DNA of 64,000 bases from NCBI RefSeq assembly GCF_037975245.1, contig NC_092565.1:5340499-5404498 (forward strand). The letters run 5' to 3'. Under the pieces are notes generated by a model. It searched no databases. It was not told the DNA's origin and was given only the letters and a program-made list of their open reading frames with translations. Of the stretch, positions 48,983-60,045 are shown piece after piece. The position numbers were made by a program, and so were the translations under genes. Numbering within the stretch: position 1 is the stretch's first letter; each line of letters opens with the position of its first letter. The stretch comes from Apostichopus japonicus. Lineage: Eukaryota; Echinodermata; Holothuroidea; Aspidochirotida; Stichopodidae.

Positions 48983-51900
48983 CCCAAGGTTAATTTTCCT
49001 ACTATGAAAACTTACAGAAAAGACATCTCCTTTCGGGTCGTGCTTGCCAAATGGGGAGGATCTTAATTTTGCACGTAGTTAAAAAACTGTCGAAATTATT
49101 GATAATCTTACATGAAGTTCAATATTAAAAAAAAAGAAAAAAAGTTGAACACAATAATGAATATCTAAATTTGTGTCATTTCAAATGCGAATGGTCTTTT
49201 AATGTATTTTTCTAAACTAGTGAAAGTTATTATTTTTTATTTGCATATACAAAGTCGAAGCAGCACCCAGATCTTCTTAGCAGAAATTGATTTTGCTTTA
49301 CCTGTCTGAGGGTTTTCCGTGCGTCTCTTTTGGTATAATAAGTCAATACGAATAGTTGGATATACGTCTCCTCTTAGTTACTATTACCTGAGGTGGCCAA
49401 GGTAAATTCAATATCACCATGGAACCTGCTCATGCAACATCTCCCTAAACACCTAATGCCAAACTACGTAACCTTTTGTAACATATGTTTAAAGGTATCC
49501 ATGTACAACAAACTTAGTAAAATCATACACATGGACGTCCACAGAAAAAAATCCAGAAGGGGGTTGGAGGAGGAGTGAGGGGAGGGGGGAACGAGAGGGA
49601 GGGAGAGAGGGAGGGAGAGGGGGAAGCGGTTATACAGGTAAACATCAGGTTGTCTATAACCTGTTAAAGCGTCCAAACAATTAACCAGTTAATCAGTTCA
49701 CAAAAGTTAAAAATGTAATCAACAAATAATACGCTAGGTTGGCATTCCTCACTATCACGAAGAATGTCTGGAGGTCATTTTAGCCTCAGTCTCTCATTTA
49801 GAGGCAAAATGGAAGTACTATATATTATCATCTTGTTTTGTCATTAAGATAAACCAATGCGAATACAAAATAAGACAACAATTCTATAAAAGGTCTTCAA
49901 ATATTCATTCTATGTACATCGGAAGCAAAAAGTGTTCAAAGAAATTAAAGACAGAGAGACAAATTGTGTAAATCAAAATCAAAATTGTGTTTACTCAACA
50001 ATTGGAGTTATCTTCATGAAATTTATGACCCAATATTTTAACAGATAAAAACTCGCAACGAGATGAAAAGGTATCCCCTATCCATCCCTCCCCACCCCAC
50101 TTTTTGTTGGCTTCATTCAAATTTACATTTCTAAGGCGTACATAATTTGATTACAGCAAATTATCCAGTGAAGGAACAAAACGTAACGCTTATTTGAAGC
50201 TGATGAAGTAGGTCAAACAGAAATGTACCTACGTATAGTTCATTAGCCGCCAGGGCAAAAACCACTCTTGTGGTTTTGACACTCCATAACCTCGACGAGG
50301 ACGGAGCGCCAAAAGACAAACCACTGATACTTGATTTGCTGCAACAATACTACGATTGAAGTTAGCCTGCTTTCAACATCAGCGTATTTGAAACATCACG
50401 GGGTTATTTCAGCCTCTGCAATAATGCTATAACGATATACGCTGCAGCTATACACACACACACACATGCACACATATATAAGATATAAATAATATACGTA
50501 AAGACCTCAGGCATTTCTGGAAATGGTCCATTAATGTCGTTAGCCAAAATGTAATGACAAATAAAAAAGACAGATTTAAGTTAAGAAACTTTTGCGCATG
50601 ATGATTATGCGAGAGGCATTCTCGTTGTTATATGTAGGATCTATGAGAGTATGATTTCAAACAAGAAAGAGTTTGAGGCGAAGAACTAAGAGAAAATATC
50701 AAATTAAGCTACGTCCAAAAAGAGATCAAACACTGAGCAGTTGAGGAAGTAGACCCGTAATTACAGTGGATGGATAGATAAATATATATATATAATTATA
50801 TATATATATATGAAAATCGTAATGAATATATATATATATTTGGGGCGGGCATTTTGTTTTGTTTCGTTGTGTTTTGTTCCTGTTTTTGTCCGTCATTTTG
50901 TTAATACAAACTAATATAGGCGTGCTTTGTTGTAAGGAATGTGTGCGCTCCTCCACTCCCCTCGCCGAAGAACCAAAAGGTTACGGCCTAAACGGCATTA
51001 CGAACCCCAACAAGAAATCCCCACAGAAAACAAAACAACCGCAATGAACACTTTTCGTTCCCAGGAATTTGTTTTATACGTGATTAAGTTGTTTGAACAT
51101 GAAGTTACATCAGCTACACATTTTGTATGTAACATACACAATAATACATACATACCTATATATGTTTATACACTGTAGCATACACATTACTTGATCATAC
51201 TATATTACTCCGATAATTCATGTCACGTTCTATTGCTTTAGGACTTTTCAATGCTTAAAAACATTTTACCTTTTTCTTTTATTTACTTTTTTTTCCGCTT
51301 TTTGCCCCTCTCAAGGTTCAATGGTAATATATATACATTTACCTCTGCAAACCTGTAAGCATTTTCAATATAGATTATAATTACATATTAATAACCTAAT
51401 TGTAATGCTCTACTTTGCAGAATATCGTATAACCCATGCTTATAAGATGCTGACACTCTCCGTAAAAAAATGAAAAAACATTGTACAGGAAGGTGTATTC
51501 AATTCCATCCGATTCTTATTTAAATTCTGATGACGTCAGAAATGTCATCCTAATCAAGAAAGAGCCACTGCAGAGCTAAATCATTATTTGACACGTACGC
51601 ACATCGAAGCTGCTGGGAAACTAATTACCAAGTTTCTTCATAAATCACAGAGGTCATCACAAACCAGCAAATTATCTATTCCCCTTTCGATAGGTGTGGA
51701 TACCTAACCTGACGTAACATATTCATACGGTTACAGCATCGATGTAAAGGGGACTGGGGTTGAGTGTGGTTGAAGCTGTTCCTTTTGCTTGCCCAACCTC
51801 TTTCTTGGGTGTCATTTCTTATAAAACAAAAATAGTACCCACATACGTCAATATTATCTTTGCGAGGCTTTGTGGTTTATAAACTTGATGCATATATGCT

Positions 51901-52025
51901 ACCAGAAGCATTATTACTCTGAAATAACCGATCTATTAAATTCCAAATTCATGGTGGGGTGGGATACCGTGTTATTATAGTTATCATTGCACCAGTCCTA
52001 CAACTAAGCTTGCAGTCATTTAGCC
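48983..52025. other. No gene recognised
   Basis: AT-rich, with a GA-rich tract at 49566-49626 and a (TA)n-like tract at 50780-50840. No conserved frame. Confidence 0.6.
49566..49626 (+). repeat. Polypurine (GA-rich) tract
   Basis: GAGGAGGAGTGAGGGGAGGG followed by repeated GAGAGGGAGGGAGA; nearly pure purine for about 60 bp, a candidate for triplex DNA. Confidence 0.85.
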
Positions 52026-52430
52026 TGAGTGGTTGGATGCTATGATTTGTGGGGCCATTGCCGTTGAGTGGTTGGATGCTATGATTTGTGGGGGCATTGT
52101 CGTTGAGGGTTAGAGGTTATCATTTTTGGGGGCATTGCCGTTGAGTGGTTGGAGGCTATGATTTGTGGGAGGGGGCGCCTTGCCGTTGAGAGGTTGGATG
52201 CTATGATTTGTGGGGGCATTGCCGTTGAGTGGTTGGATGCTATGATTTGTGGGGGCATTGTCGTTGAGGGTTAGAGGTTATCATTTTTGGGGGTAATGCC
52301 GTTGAGTGGTTGGAGGCTATGATTTGTGGGAGGGGGGCGCCTTGTCGTTGAGAGGTTGGATCCAATTATTTGTGGGGGGGGGGGGGATTGTCGTTGAGTG
52401 GTTAGAGGCTATCATTTGTGGGGCGTTGTC
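52026..52430 (+). repeat. 39-bp minisatellite with four-unit higher-order structure
   Basis: The unit GTGGTTGGATGCTATGATTT followed by GTGGGGGCATTGCCGTTGA repeats about ten times. Variant units (GGGTTAGAGGTTATCATTTT; and one with a GGAGGGGGCGCC insertion) recur in the same order, so a block of four units (~161 bp) starting at about 52029 is repeated at about 52190 and partly from about 52352. Confidence 0.92.
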
Positions 52431-54122
52431 ACGGTGATAAGAATAGTTTAAGTTTAAGGTGAATGGAGACCTGCAAGAAAAGCTAAAGAGTTGTCATTAT
52501 TCAGCAGCTTACCCCAAAAATGCTTGTTTATGTACAGGATGTTGTAAACATTGAAAAATACGCAAGGAACTTTGATGCTTTCAAGCTCAGACCACAACCA
52601 ATCATTGTCTGCAGAAGTAGCCATCTCTGCCCTACACATGCATATGTCATGCATATGTCATCAGGCGCGTATCCAGGATTTTCAAACCCGGGGGGCGCGA
52701 ATTACTATCTAAGCGGAGCGCCACCATCGGTTGGCGCGCAGCGTACAAGAAAATTTCTTGTTTTGAAACCCCCCAGATCACCGGAAACGGCACTTCTCGG
52801 GCTTGAAATGACCAACCAGATGTACACTTTTTGCCTGAGAACCAAGTATTTCCTAATAGTTTTTTTTTCCCATCCATAACCTTTTTGAAGATTGTCAACC
52901 CGGCACACATCATGTTCGACCTGATCGCATCTCCTGTGGGTCTTTGCTTTTGTAGGTGATTCTACGTCGCGGCCCACAATACCCGTCAGCCCCACTTTTC
53001 AAGGTTTTAAGCCCCATATTTGTTCAGAATTTGAAAATTCACATTTCTCGTGAATAAACTCACTTCAAAACATACCCATAATGTTGTACAAAATTTCATC
53101 TATGGACAACCAATATAGAAAAACTTCCTTCAACCCCTAACAGACCGGTCAAAATTGCACGAGTAGAGGGAAGTGTGATGCAGAATGTTGGTCAGAAATT
53201 TTCTAAAATTCAGACACAGTTAATTTATTGATGTACAAATATTAAAACCTCTTATAACGGCTATTATAAAACTTGGTTGAAGGAAATGAAAAAATAGCAG
53301 ATATTTCCGAAACCGAACACTACACACATAGGCGTAGGAGGCGCGGCGGCAGTGGCGGAGCTAGGGGTATTGGTCAGGAGTGGCGAGAATGGTCTGTAGG
53401 GGCGCTTTCGACACTTTCTAAGCGGAGCGGCACCACTGGTTGGCGCGTAGCGTACAGAAAATTTTTGAGTAAAGATACTCCCTAGATCGCCGGAAATGAC
53501 CCTTTCCGGGCCTGGCTAATATGCAGATAAACGAAGAATAAGGTGTCATCGCCAAATTACACCAACAAAATGTGACAAATGTCAATAAGTAGATGAGAGC
53601 GCAATAAAAAAGTCAATAATCTAGAATAAGTAAAAAGTGGTAAAGAGCTGAAAAAGGCGCCAGCAGTCCATTTGAGTCCGTCAGGGGGGGCATCCGCTGC
53701 GCATCCACTGCGCGGCGGGGGTGCAGCCCCTAATTCGCCATTACTAATGTAAAAGAGAGTTTTGACATAATTGGACCTCCATGCTTTTTATACATCTACA
53801 TGAGACATGTCGTTGTTTACATTAGCATCCCGCGGTGTACTGCGCAATTTTAACGGACCGTACGGTACATGATGGCATGCGATGTAATAACCGATGCTTG
53901 CTTATATGATATTGACATGAACACGTTGAATGCGCGCGAAGCTCGCGAAAATTTTTGGTTATTTTTTCAGGCAAGTCGGACAGTTTTGAGGCTTTTCATC
54001 CTGGAACGCCATTTTCATGCTCACTGATATGATGTGATATCTGCTGTTTGCGTTACAAATTCGAACAGGCGCGTAGCGAGGAATTTGCCAAGGGAGGGGC
54101 GAAGCCTGTAGGCAAATTATCT

Positions 54123-54300
54123 AAGCGTAGCGCCACCATAGGTTGGCGCGAAGCGTACAAGAAAATTTTGGCCGAAAATGCCTCCCTGCAGATCGCTGGA
54201 AATGGCACTACCCAGGACCATTTGTTAGCGCGAAGCGTACAAGCAAATTTTGGCCGAAAATGTCTCCCAGATCGCTGGAAATGACACTTCCCAGGCCTTG
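54123..54300 (+). repeat. Tandem duplication of a hAT-like core, ~85-90 bp unit
   Basis: GCGCGAAGCGTACAAG, AAATTTTGGCCGAAAATG and CAGATCGCTGGAAATG occur twice in order, from about 54146 and about 54229. It lies inside the composite element. Confidence 0.85.
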
Positions 54301-54639
54301 TAAGTTGCCTCTAAGCACTTTCTATTTTGAAATTACTTAGCGATATCATTTAAAAAAATGCTGAATGGGGGGGGGGGCGGGCGGTCGCCCCCATTCCAAA
54401 ATGCGTCATGTTCTCCGACGACACGGTCGAGTTCGAGAACAGCCACAGTTGGTTTCATAGCACAATTCTACACACGCGTTATGATAGACCATATATAGTA
54501 TATATATAGATCATTAGTGAGAGAGGAAAATGGAAACGTCAAAAAATGGAGTTGTCGGTGTAAGGGGTAGGGTGAGTCACACTTTTACGAAATCATTGAT
54601 CCGTCACTGGCTACCCTTCAGCGCTGTAATGATGTCACT

Positions 54640-54807
54640 GTTCCTCTTTCTCTTCCCGGTGTCTTCGCGTTTTTCTTTTACTCCCTCCTTTTCTCCTTTT
54701 TCTCTCTTTTTTTTTCTTTTTCTTTTCCCTTCCTTCCTCTCCTCCTCCTCTTTTTTCCCCTCTTTTTTCCTTTTTTCTTCTCTTTTTTTTCTCTCCTCTT
54801 TTTCTTA
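54640..54807 (+). repeat. Long polypyrimidine tract
   Basis: About 165 bp of almost pure C/T with a few A and G, next to the right end of the composite element. Open frames through it (Phe/Ser-rich or Lys/Glu-rich) are composition artefacts. Confidence 0.9.
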
Positions 54808-55674
54808 CCCGGGGGGCGCGCGCCCCCAACGCCCCCCCTGGATACGCACCTGGTCATGTTTGAGAGGCATGCGCTTCCCCAACCCTCTTTTCTTAACGCT
54901 ATTGACATCTGTTGTAAAGACCATTCACATCATGGATGTGGAGTTCTAACTCAACTGCTAAATAGTGTGGTAATTTCTTGCAAATGTCATATATGAGTTC
55001 GTAGATTTGAACATTCCAAGTTCCATCAGGAGCATCCGAGCTTTCATATACAGTTTCTTGAAGTTACCGTTGTATCCATTTCTCAGTGTTCATTTTAATT
55101 AAAAATGTTAATTCTCCTCATTTTCTGTCACTCCCTGAAGGCCATTAATTTGCTTGTATATAGTTATTAAATATCATATTTTGCTTCCTCTGTAATCAGA
55201 GTAAGTACTCAAATTCCGTTTGAAATAAACACAAATCATTTTGGGAAAAAAGTGCTGGAAAATTAACGTTTGTTGGAAGATTTACATGCATGCGCAAATT
55301 CTTAAATCGACATACAAAAGGATGGGAAATAAATGATTCAGTATATATGTTGCAACAGTCATTTTCAGGTCTACGTTCGTATCCATGTAAATCATTGGTT
55401 TCGAAATTGTGTTTAGAAATGTTTGTAGTACTGTGGTGAGGCATGTGGTAAATTGCATGTGTAGAGTGTCATTGGACCAGCTCCTTTTAATTAATGGCAG
55501 TAAAATTTGTTGTTTCATGGTACTTCGTTCCTCTATCTCAGCATAGCTACAAGGAATCAGTCATCCCCACCCCCCCCCCATCCCTGCATCTCTGCTTTAT
55601 CTTTCACATCACCATTCTTAATAGTATACCCTAGACATATCACGATTGGATATAACCCTGACTTGATCTCGTCG

Positions 55675-56085
55675 CATGAAAGAACCATGTGATTTACCAT
55701 ATACAGTACGACCATTCTTAACACTCAATAGACACCTCAACTTTTGGAAATTTTATTATGGACATAACTTTCTCTTTTATTTTAAATAAAGTTTTGTGTC
55801 ATAAAGTGTTATCAGGTGAATAATATCAAGAAGCTGTGGAATTACCATTTTTTATAGATGACTATAGTCCACCTGTATGCTCGTTAATACGTGTGTAAGC
55901 AACTAGCAAGGTTGTCTGTGATATCACATGATTGATTCCATGAGAGAGCCATGTGAATCACCATGGTTACGGTAAGACCATTTTAACACTTAATAACTAC
56001 TTTAAAAACCTATCGCAAATTATTTTTTTTCGCAACTTTCATTTTTATTAAATTTGTGCCATAAAGTGTTATCAGGTGCCATGTT
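55675..56085. repeat. Diverged two-copy duplication, period ~263 bp
   Basis: AGAACCATGTGATTTACCAT, GACCATTCTTAACACT and CATAAAGTGTTATCAGGTG near 55680-55820 recur as AGAGCCATGTGAATCACCAT, GACCATTTTAACACTTA and CATAAAGTGTTATCAGGTG near 55942-56080. Confidence 0.8.
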
Positions 56086-56115
56086 TTAATCAACCGTATA
56101 CTGGTCGTTTACATG

Positions 56116-56199
56116 TATATATATATAATATATATATATAATATATATATACATATATATATATATAATATATATATATATATATAAATATATATTTAT

Positions 56200-56296
<97 letters not shown>

Positions 56297-56297
56297 A
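56116..56297. repeat. (TA)n array with AATATA and GTATA variants
   Basis: About 85 TA units with periodic variants. Confidence 0.95.
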
Positions 56298-56649
56298 CTA
56301 ACTATTTGTCTTTGTGTATGTTATATGTATGCAACAATATTTTTTTGTGATAACACAGGAAACATAGAATTCAGTTACGTTAATTCAATTTAACTCGTAA
56401 AAAGTACTTATGAAACAAAAACTCGGCAGGCAAGTATTCAAGTTCCCAGGATTAAATTATTGTATTGATCAGTTTTTATTGTTTCCTATAACTTTCAAAA
56501 AGCTGTAGTTTACAATGGCTATCCCATTAATATATGTACATGTTACATTCAGATATGGATGGGACATTCAGTTGTACTTTAAATTGTAAAATAAAAACAG
56601 TCTATAGCTTTGCCAATTGGTGTGCTTGAAGTTTTTGTTCGAAATCCAA

Positions 56650-56882
56650 ATAACGGCATCAGGACTAATAAAATATGTGTTTGGAAAGTGAAAGAAGATT
56701 TTGTTTTGTTGTCTTTTCAGCAATATTGCTTCAGACACATATGATTTATTAAGCTAAGTATAATTATAAGCATCAGGACTAATGAAATATGTTTTTTTGC
56801 AAAGTGAAAGAAGTTGTTTTTGTCTTGACTGCAATATTGCATGATATACCCATGATTTACTAAGTAAAGTATAAGTTAAGGA
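56650..56882. repeat. Two-copy tandem repeat, ~113 bp unit
   Basis: GCATCAGGACTAATRAAATATG, AAGTGAAAGAAG, GCAATATTGC and CATGATTTA(C/T)TAAG occur twice in order, from about 56656 and about 56770. Confidence 0.85.
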
Positions 56883-57687
56883 AATGAAATTTACTTCCCT
56901 ATACGGCATTGACCCCTTTTTTTCAGGGTACGTTAACACCTTGCAGTAACAAACAGGACAAGACATGTCCCTGGTGTGAAGGGGTTGAAATATCTAGCCA
57001 TCCACCCACAACCCCTTTCAAAATCACCGTTTTAAGGATAACAAATTGCCCAATCAAAAGAATACCTGCCTAATTATAGTTCATTATATTTCTACCCAAT
57101 AAGTAGAAAGAAAGTATATTGACCATTTTATTCTGTAAGTACTCGTTGGCTTATTTTAGGGGGAAACTTTATTGGTCAATCTAGTTTCACCCAACCGTTA
57201 GGTAAACCCAATAAATGATTGGACATATACTTGTCCAGAGTTGGTTCACATATTTGTCCCACCGTTTAAGAGTGTACATAAACATTGACATGATGATCTC
57301 TGGAGACAATGATGTCACCATGCAGGAGTTGTTATAGAACAACCCTCTGACGTCACCATGCCCCATTTTTGTCCTTTTCCTTTATTATCTTTTCATATTC
57401 ATATTCCCTTCTGAAGCCTCCTCCGAGATCTCGCCGGGCAAAGAAATTGTATTAGTATGTTATATAACATGATCAAAATACATCGAAAATAAAACCGAAA
57501 GTAAACCCCACCAATTAAATAATAAAATGTAAACATACCTTATATTGGTTTTGGTTGGGTCTAACAAATCACTCCCTGTCGTCTACTTCTGTTAAGTTTC
57601 CAAGAAGTCCCAGTTATGCCAGAATTTTAATCAATCTGTCGATAAGAAAACAGTTCTTCTTGTTGTTAAGATCATTAATGTCGAGTG

Positions 57688-58335
57688 CAAGGGCGGCGGA
57701 AGCACTTTTAATCTGGGGGGGCACCGACATCAAAGGGCACTTTGCAGAAATTCGATTGGACTGATGCAGCCTGATATTTAGTACCCTTTATAACTCTTAT
57801 TGTATTATCTTATTTTCGTATACACATCACTCCATCAACGCCCCCCCCCACCCTCAAGGAAAAAATGCATACTAGCACTGCAATATCCAATGTGCAAATT
57901 GGGAAACAAGGAACAAGTTTTCTTTGAAGACAGAATGAGGTGAAATCATGCTAGTTGCTAATGTAGGAATCTTCCGAATTAGAGTTTATTTCTTGTTAAT
58001 ATCTTAACAAATTTTTTTCCATTCGAAATAGCTTTGAGTTTGACCCACAGAAATTCATTAAAAGTCAGGGGCGTAGCCAGGATTGCAAAGTTGTAAAGGC
58101 ACGACTATCTGAGCGGAGCGCCACCATCGGTTGGCGCGGAACGTACTATAAAATTTTGGTTTACAAACCCCTCAGATGGCCGGAAACGGCCCTTCCCGAG
58201 TGTTCCTTCTGGTTCCCTGGCCTCTTGCTAACTTGAGACACCTCAATTTTTATGTAGAAAAAGGGCACATTTTTAACCTGAGGAAAAGTGGGGGGGGCAC
58301 GTGCCCCCTGTGCCCCCCCGGTTCCGCCGCCCTTG
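57688..58335. mobile_element. hAT-like element, CAAGGGCGGCGGAA ends, perfect 8-bp TSD
   Basis: Starts CAAGGGCGGCGGAAGC at 57688; the right end finishing at 58335 reads inward CAAGGGCGGCGGAACC. GTCGAGTG lies directly outside both ends (57680-57687 and 58336-58343), an exact 8-bp duplication. The left ~260 bp matches 32446-32707 in reverse. Inside at 58068 begins an end of a second family, CAGGGGCGTAGCCAGG, with the shared AGCGGAGCGCCACC core at 58112. No transposase frame. The GC-rich ends contrast with the AT-rich surroundings. Confidence 0.9.
58068..58220 (+). mobile_element. Nested hAT-like end, CAGGGGCGTAGCCAGG family
   Basis: CAGGGGCGTAGCCAGGATT is followed by GACTATCTGAGCGGAGCG, the hairpin-forming GCGCCACCATCGGTTGGCGC, and CCGGAAACGGCCCTTCCCGA. 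The same order in reverse complement occurs at about 25992-25810. Its right end was not found. Confidence 0.75.
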
Positions 58336-58343
58336 GTCGAGTG

Positions 58344-59500
58344 AAATCCCGGTTAACTGTATCTATGTATCATTTATGTGTATAACAGATTCAGCAACAA
58401 ATTCATCAAACAATATCCCATCAAAACCTTGAAGCAAAAAAATACAACAGGAAGAAGAAAAATATGAGAAAAAAGAGGGGGGGGGGACATAGAAAGAAAA
58501 AAGAATGAAGGAAAAGTACAAAAAAAATCACTACCGTTGGATAGACCTAATCAAGCAATGGTAATTTTTAATTACAAGCCGTCTAATATGTGATGTTATT
58601 TCAGTCAGAGATTCCCCCCGCTCCCTTGTCGTGACGTTATAAGGAACGCCGAAGGTGAAATAAGTAATCAGATATTTATCGGTAATTCTATCAAAGTTAT
58701 AATATATACATAAGTCTTATTGTTGGACAACCCTGCCTGTAATCAGGCAGATCGTGCGGACAGATCGATTGAACATGGCCAACAACAGGTAATGAAAATA
58801 AAAAAGAAGGGAAAATAAGGGATTAAAAAAATGATTTTTTTTGAGGGTTAAATCGATCGGAAGATATGCATCAAAAATACTTTACGAATGGAAAGAATTT
58901 AGTTGGGGTAACCGATACGACTTATACCGTGATTTCAATAAAACAACAACCCAAGAACATATTTTATTTTTTAATTCATAATTTATCTGTTGGATACTAT
59001 GATAAGCTATATGGTAAAAGTAGAGAGTTACTGTATCAGATCTCAACATGAAGTGAGGGAAAATTGCTTTGTCAAAAATAAAACTGAAAAAAAACACATT
59101 ACTTGAGAGGTGCGATTCATACGGCTGTGTGTTGCTAATGTAATATAGTCTACTTATACTTTTTGCTCTCAGTGATCTAAAGATCATGTAAACAGAGTTG
59201 ATTTGTTAAGCTTCTTCTTTATAGGCAAAGAATAATTCATCTAAAGGCATTAAAAAAAATTATCGACGTCACGTGATCCACAATCCTCCTGATCGAAAGT
59301 GAAACGATTGAAGTTCATGGCCCTTTCCCTTGATTGAATCTTTGATTGGAATCTCATTCCTTCGATTGGAATTCTAATCCTTCCGATTGAAATTTAGACA
59401 CATTGTCATGGGCAAAGATTGCTCGGGTCAGGAATTAACGTAAAAACATAGGTATATTTTGATATATAGTCATACTGTTTAGCATCTATGTTTACAACCA
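58344..59500. other. No gene recognised
   Basis: AT-rich; short GATTGGAATTCTAAT-like direct repeats at 59331-59397 (variants of CTTCGATTGGAAT). Confidence 0.55.
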
Positions 59501-59502
59501 CC

Positions 59503-60045
59503 CACTGTGTACATTGCCTTATCAGTTTGTACTGTGAATAAGAGACAACCGTTAATCAGTATGAACTGAATTGTGTTAAAACACCGCAACACATGTTGGA
59601 CCTGTCAGCAGGAGCTACTGTGGAAAAAAAATACTAACAGACGAATTCATTACTCAAAGGTTGTTTCAACTAATAACTTGTAAGGAATCTAAACAACTGT
59701 CCCTATATGTTTGACTGGTAAGTATACCTTGAAAAGATGGTTCAAATTGCAGGTTTTAAGCGTTTTCCGGTAAAGTGTCATCCACTTCCTGTTAAATTGT
59801 GGACGAAATTATTGGCGAAACTTTTAGAGTGGTCTGGCTAGTCCAGTTAATCGCCATACATATGATTGTATATTTATATTTTTTTTTTCTGTTGTAAGTC
59901 CTTCTCAGTAGCAACTGTTCGTAAATGTAACACATGTTAAGAAATGATAACACACATCAGTTTTAACTGATTAACGGGTGACCCACCCTAAACCAGTTTA
60001 AACTGATACAGCCATGAGAATCGACTGATACAACACAACTCTGTG
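59503..60045 (+). repeat. Dispersed repeat, copy 2 (~540 bp)
   Basis: Collinear with 14057-14595 on the same strand, sharing GTGAATAAGAGACAACC, CAACTGTCCCTAT, GTAAAGTGTCATCCACTTCC and TAACACACATCAGTTTTAAC. TTATCAGTTTGTACTG near the left and the reverse complement of CAGTTTAAACTGATAC near the right form weak subterminal inverted repeats. No coding frame. Confidence 0.9.

Larger units (their letters stand above)
52662..54852. mobile_element. Composite hAT-like element, 2.19 kb, 5-bp flanking repeats
   Basis: Left end CAGGCGCGTATCCAGG at 52662 pairs with right end (inward) CAGGTGCGTATCCAGG finishing at 54852. GTCAT lies directly outside both ends (52657-52661 and 54853-54857). A 5-bp duplication fits hAT5-type elements; eight bases do not match. 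No transposase was found. The interior is mixed: three to four copies of an AGCGGAGCGCCACC...GTTGGCGCG core (52712, 53420, 54123, partial 54229), internal ends CATAGGCGTAGGAGGC at 53330 and CAGTGGCGGAGCTAGG at 53350, and a long pyrimidine tract near the right end. Confidence 0.75.

Noticed and set aside
54530-54949. 139-codon frame with a Phe/Ser-rich middle
   Set aside because: Runs through the polypyrimidine tract and a transposon end; no splice context or homology.
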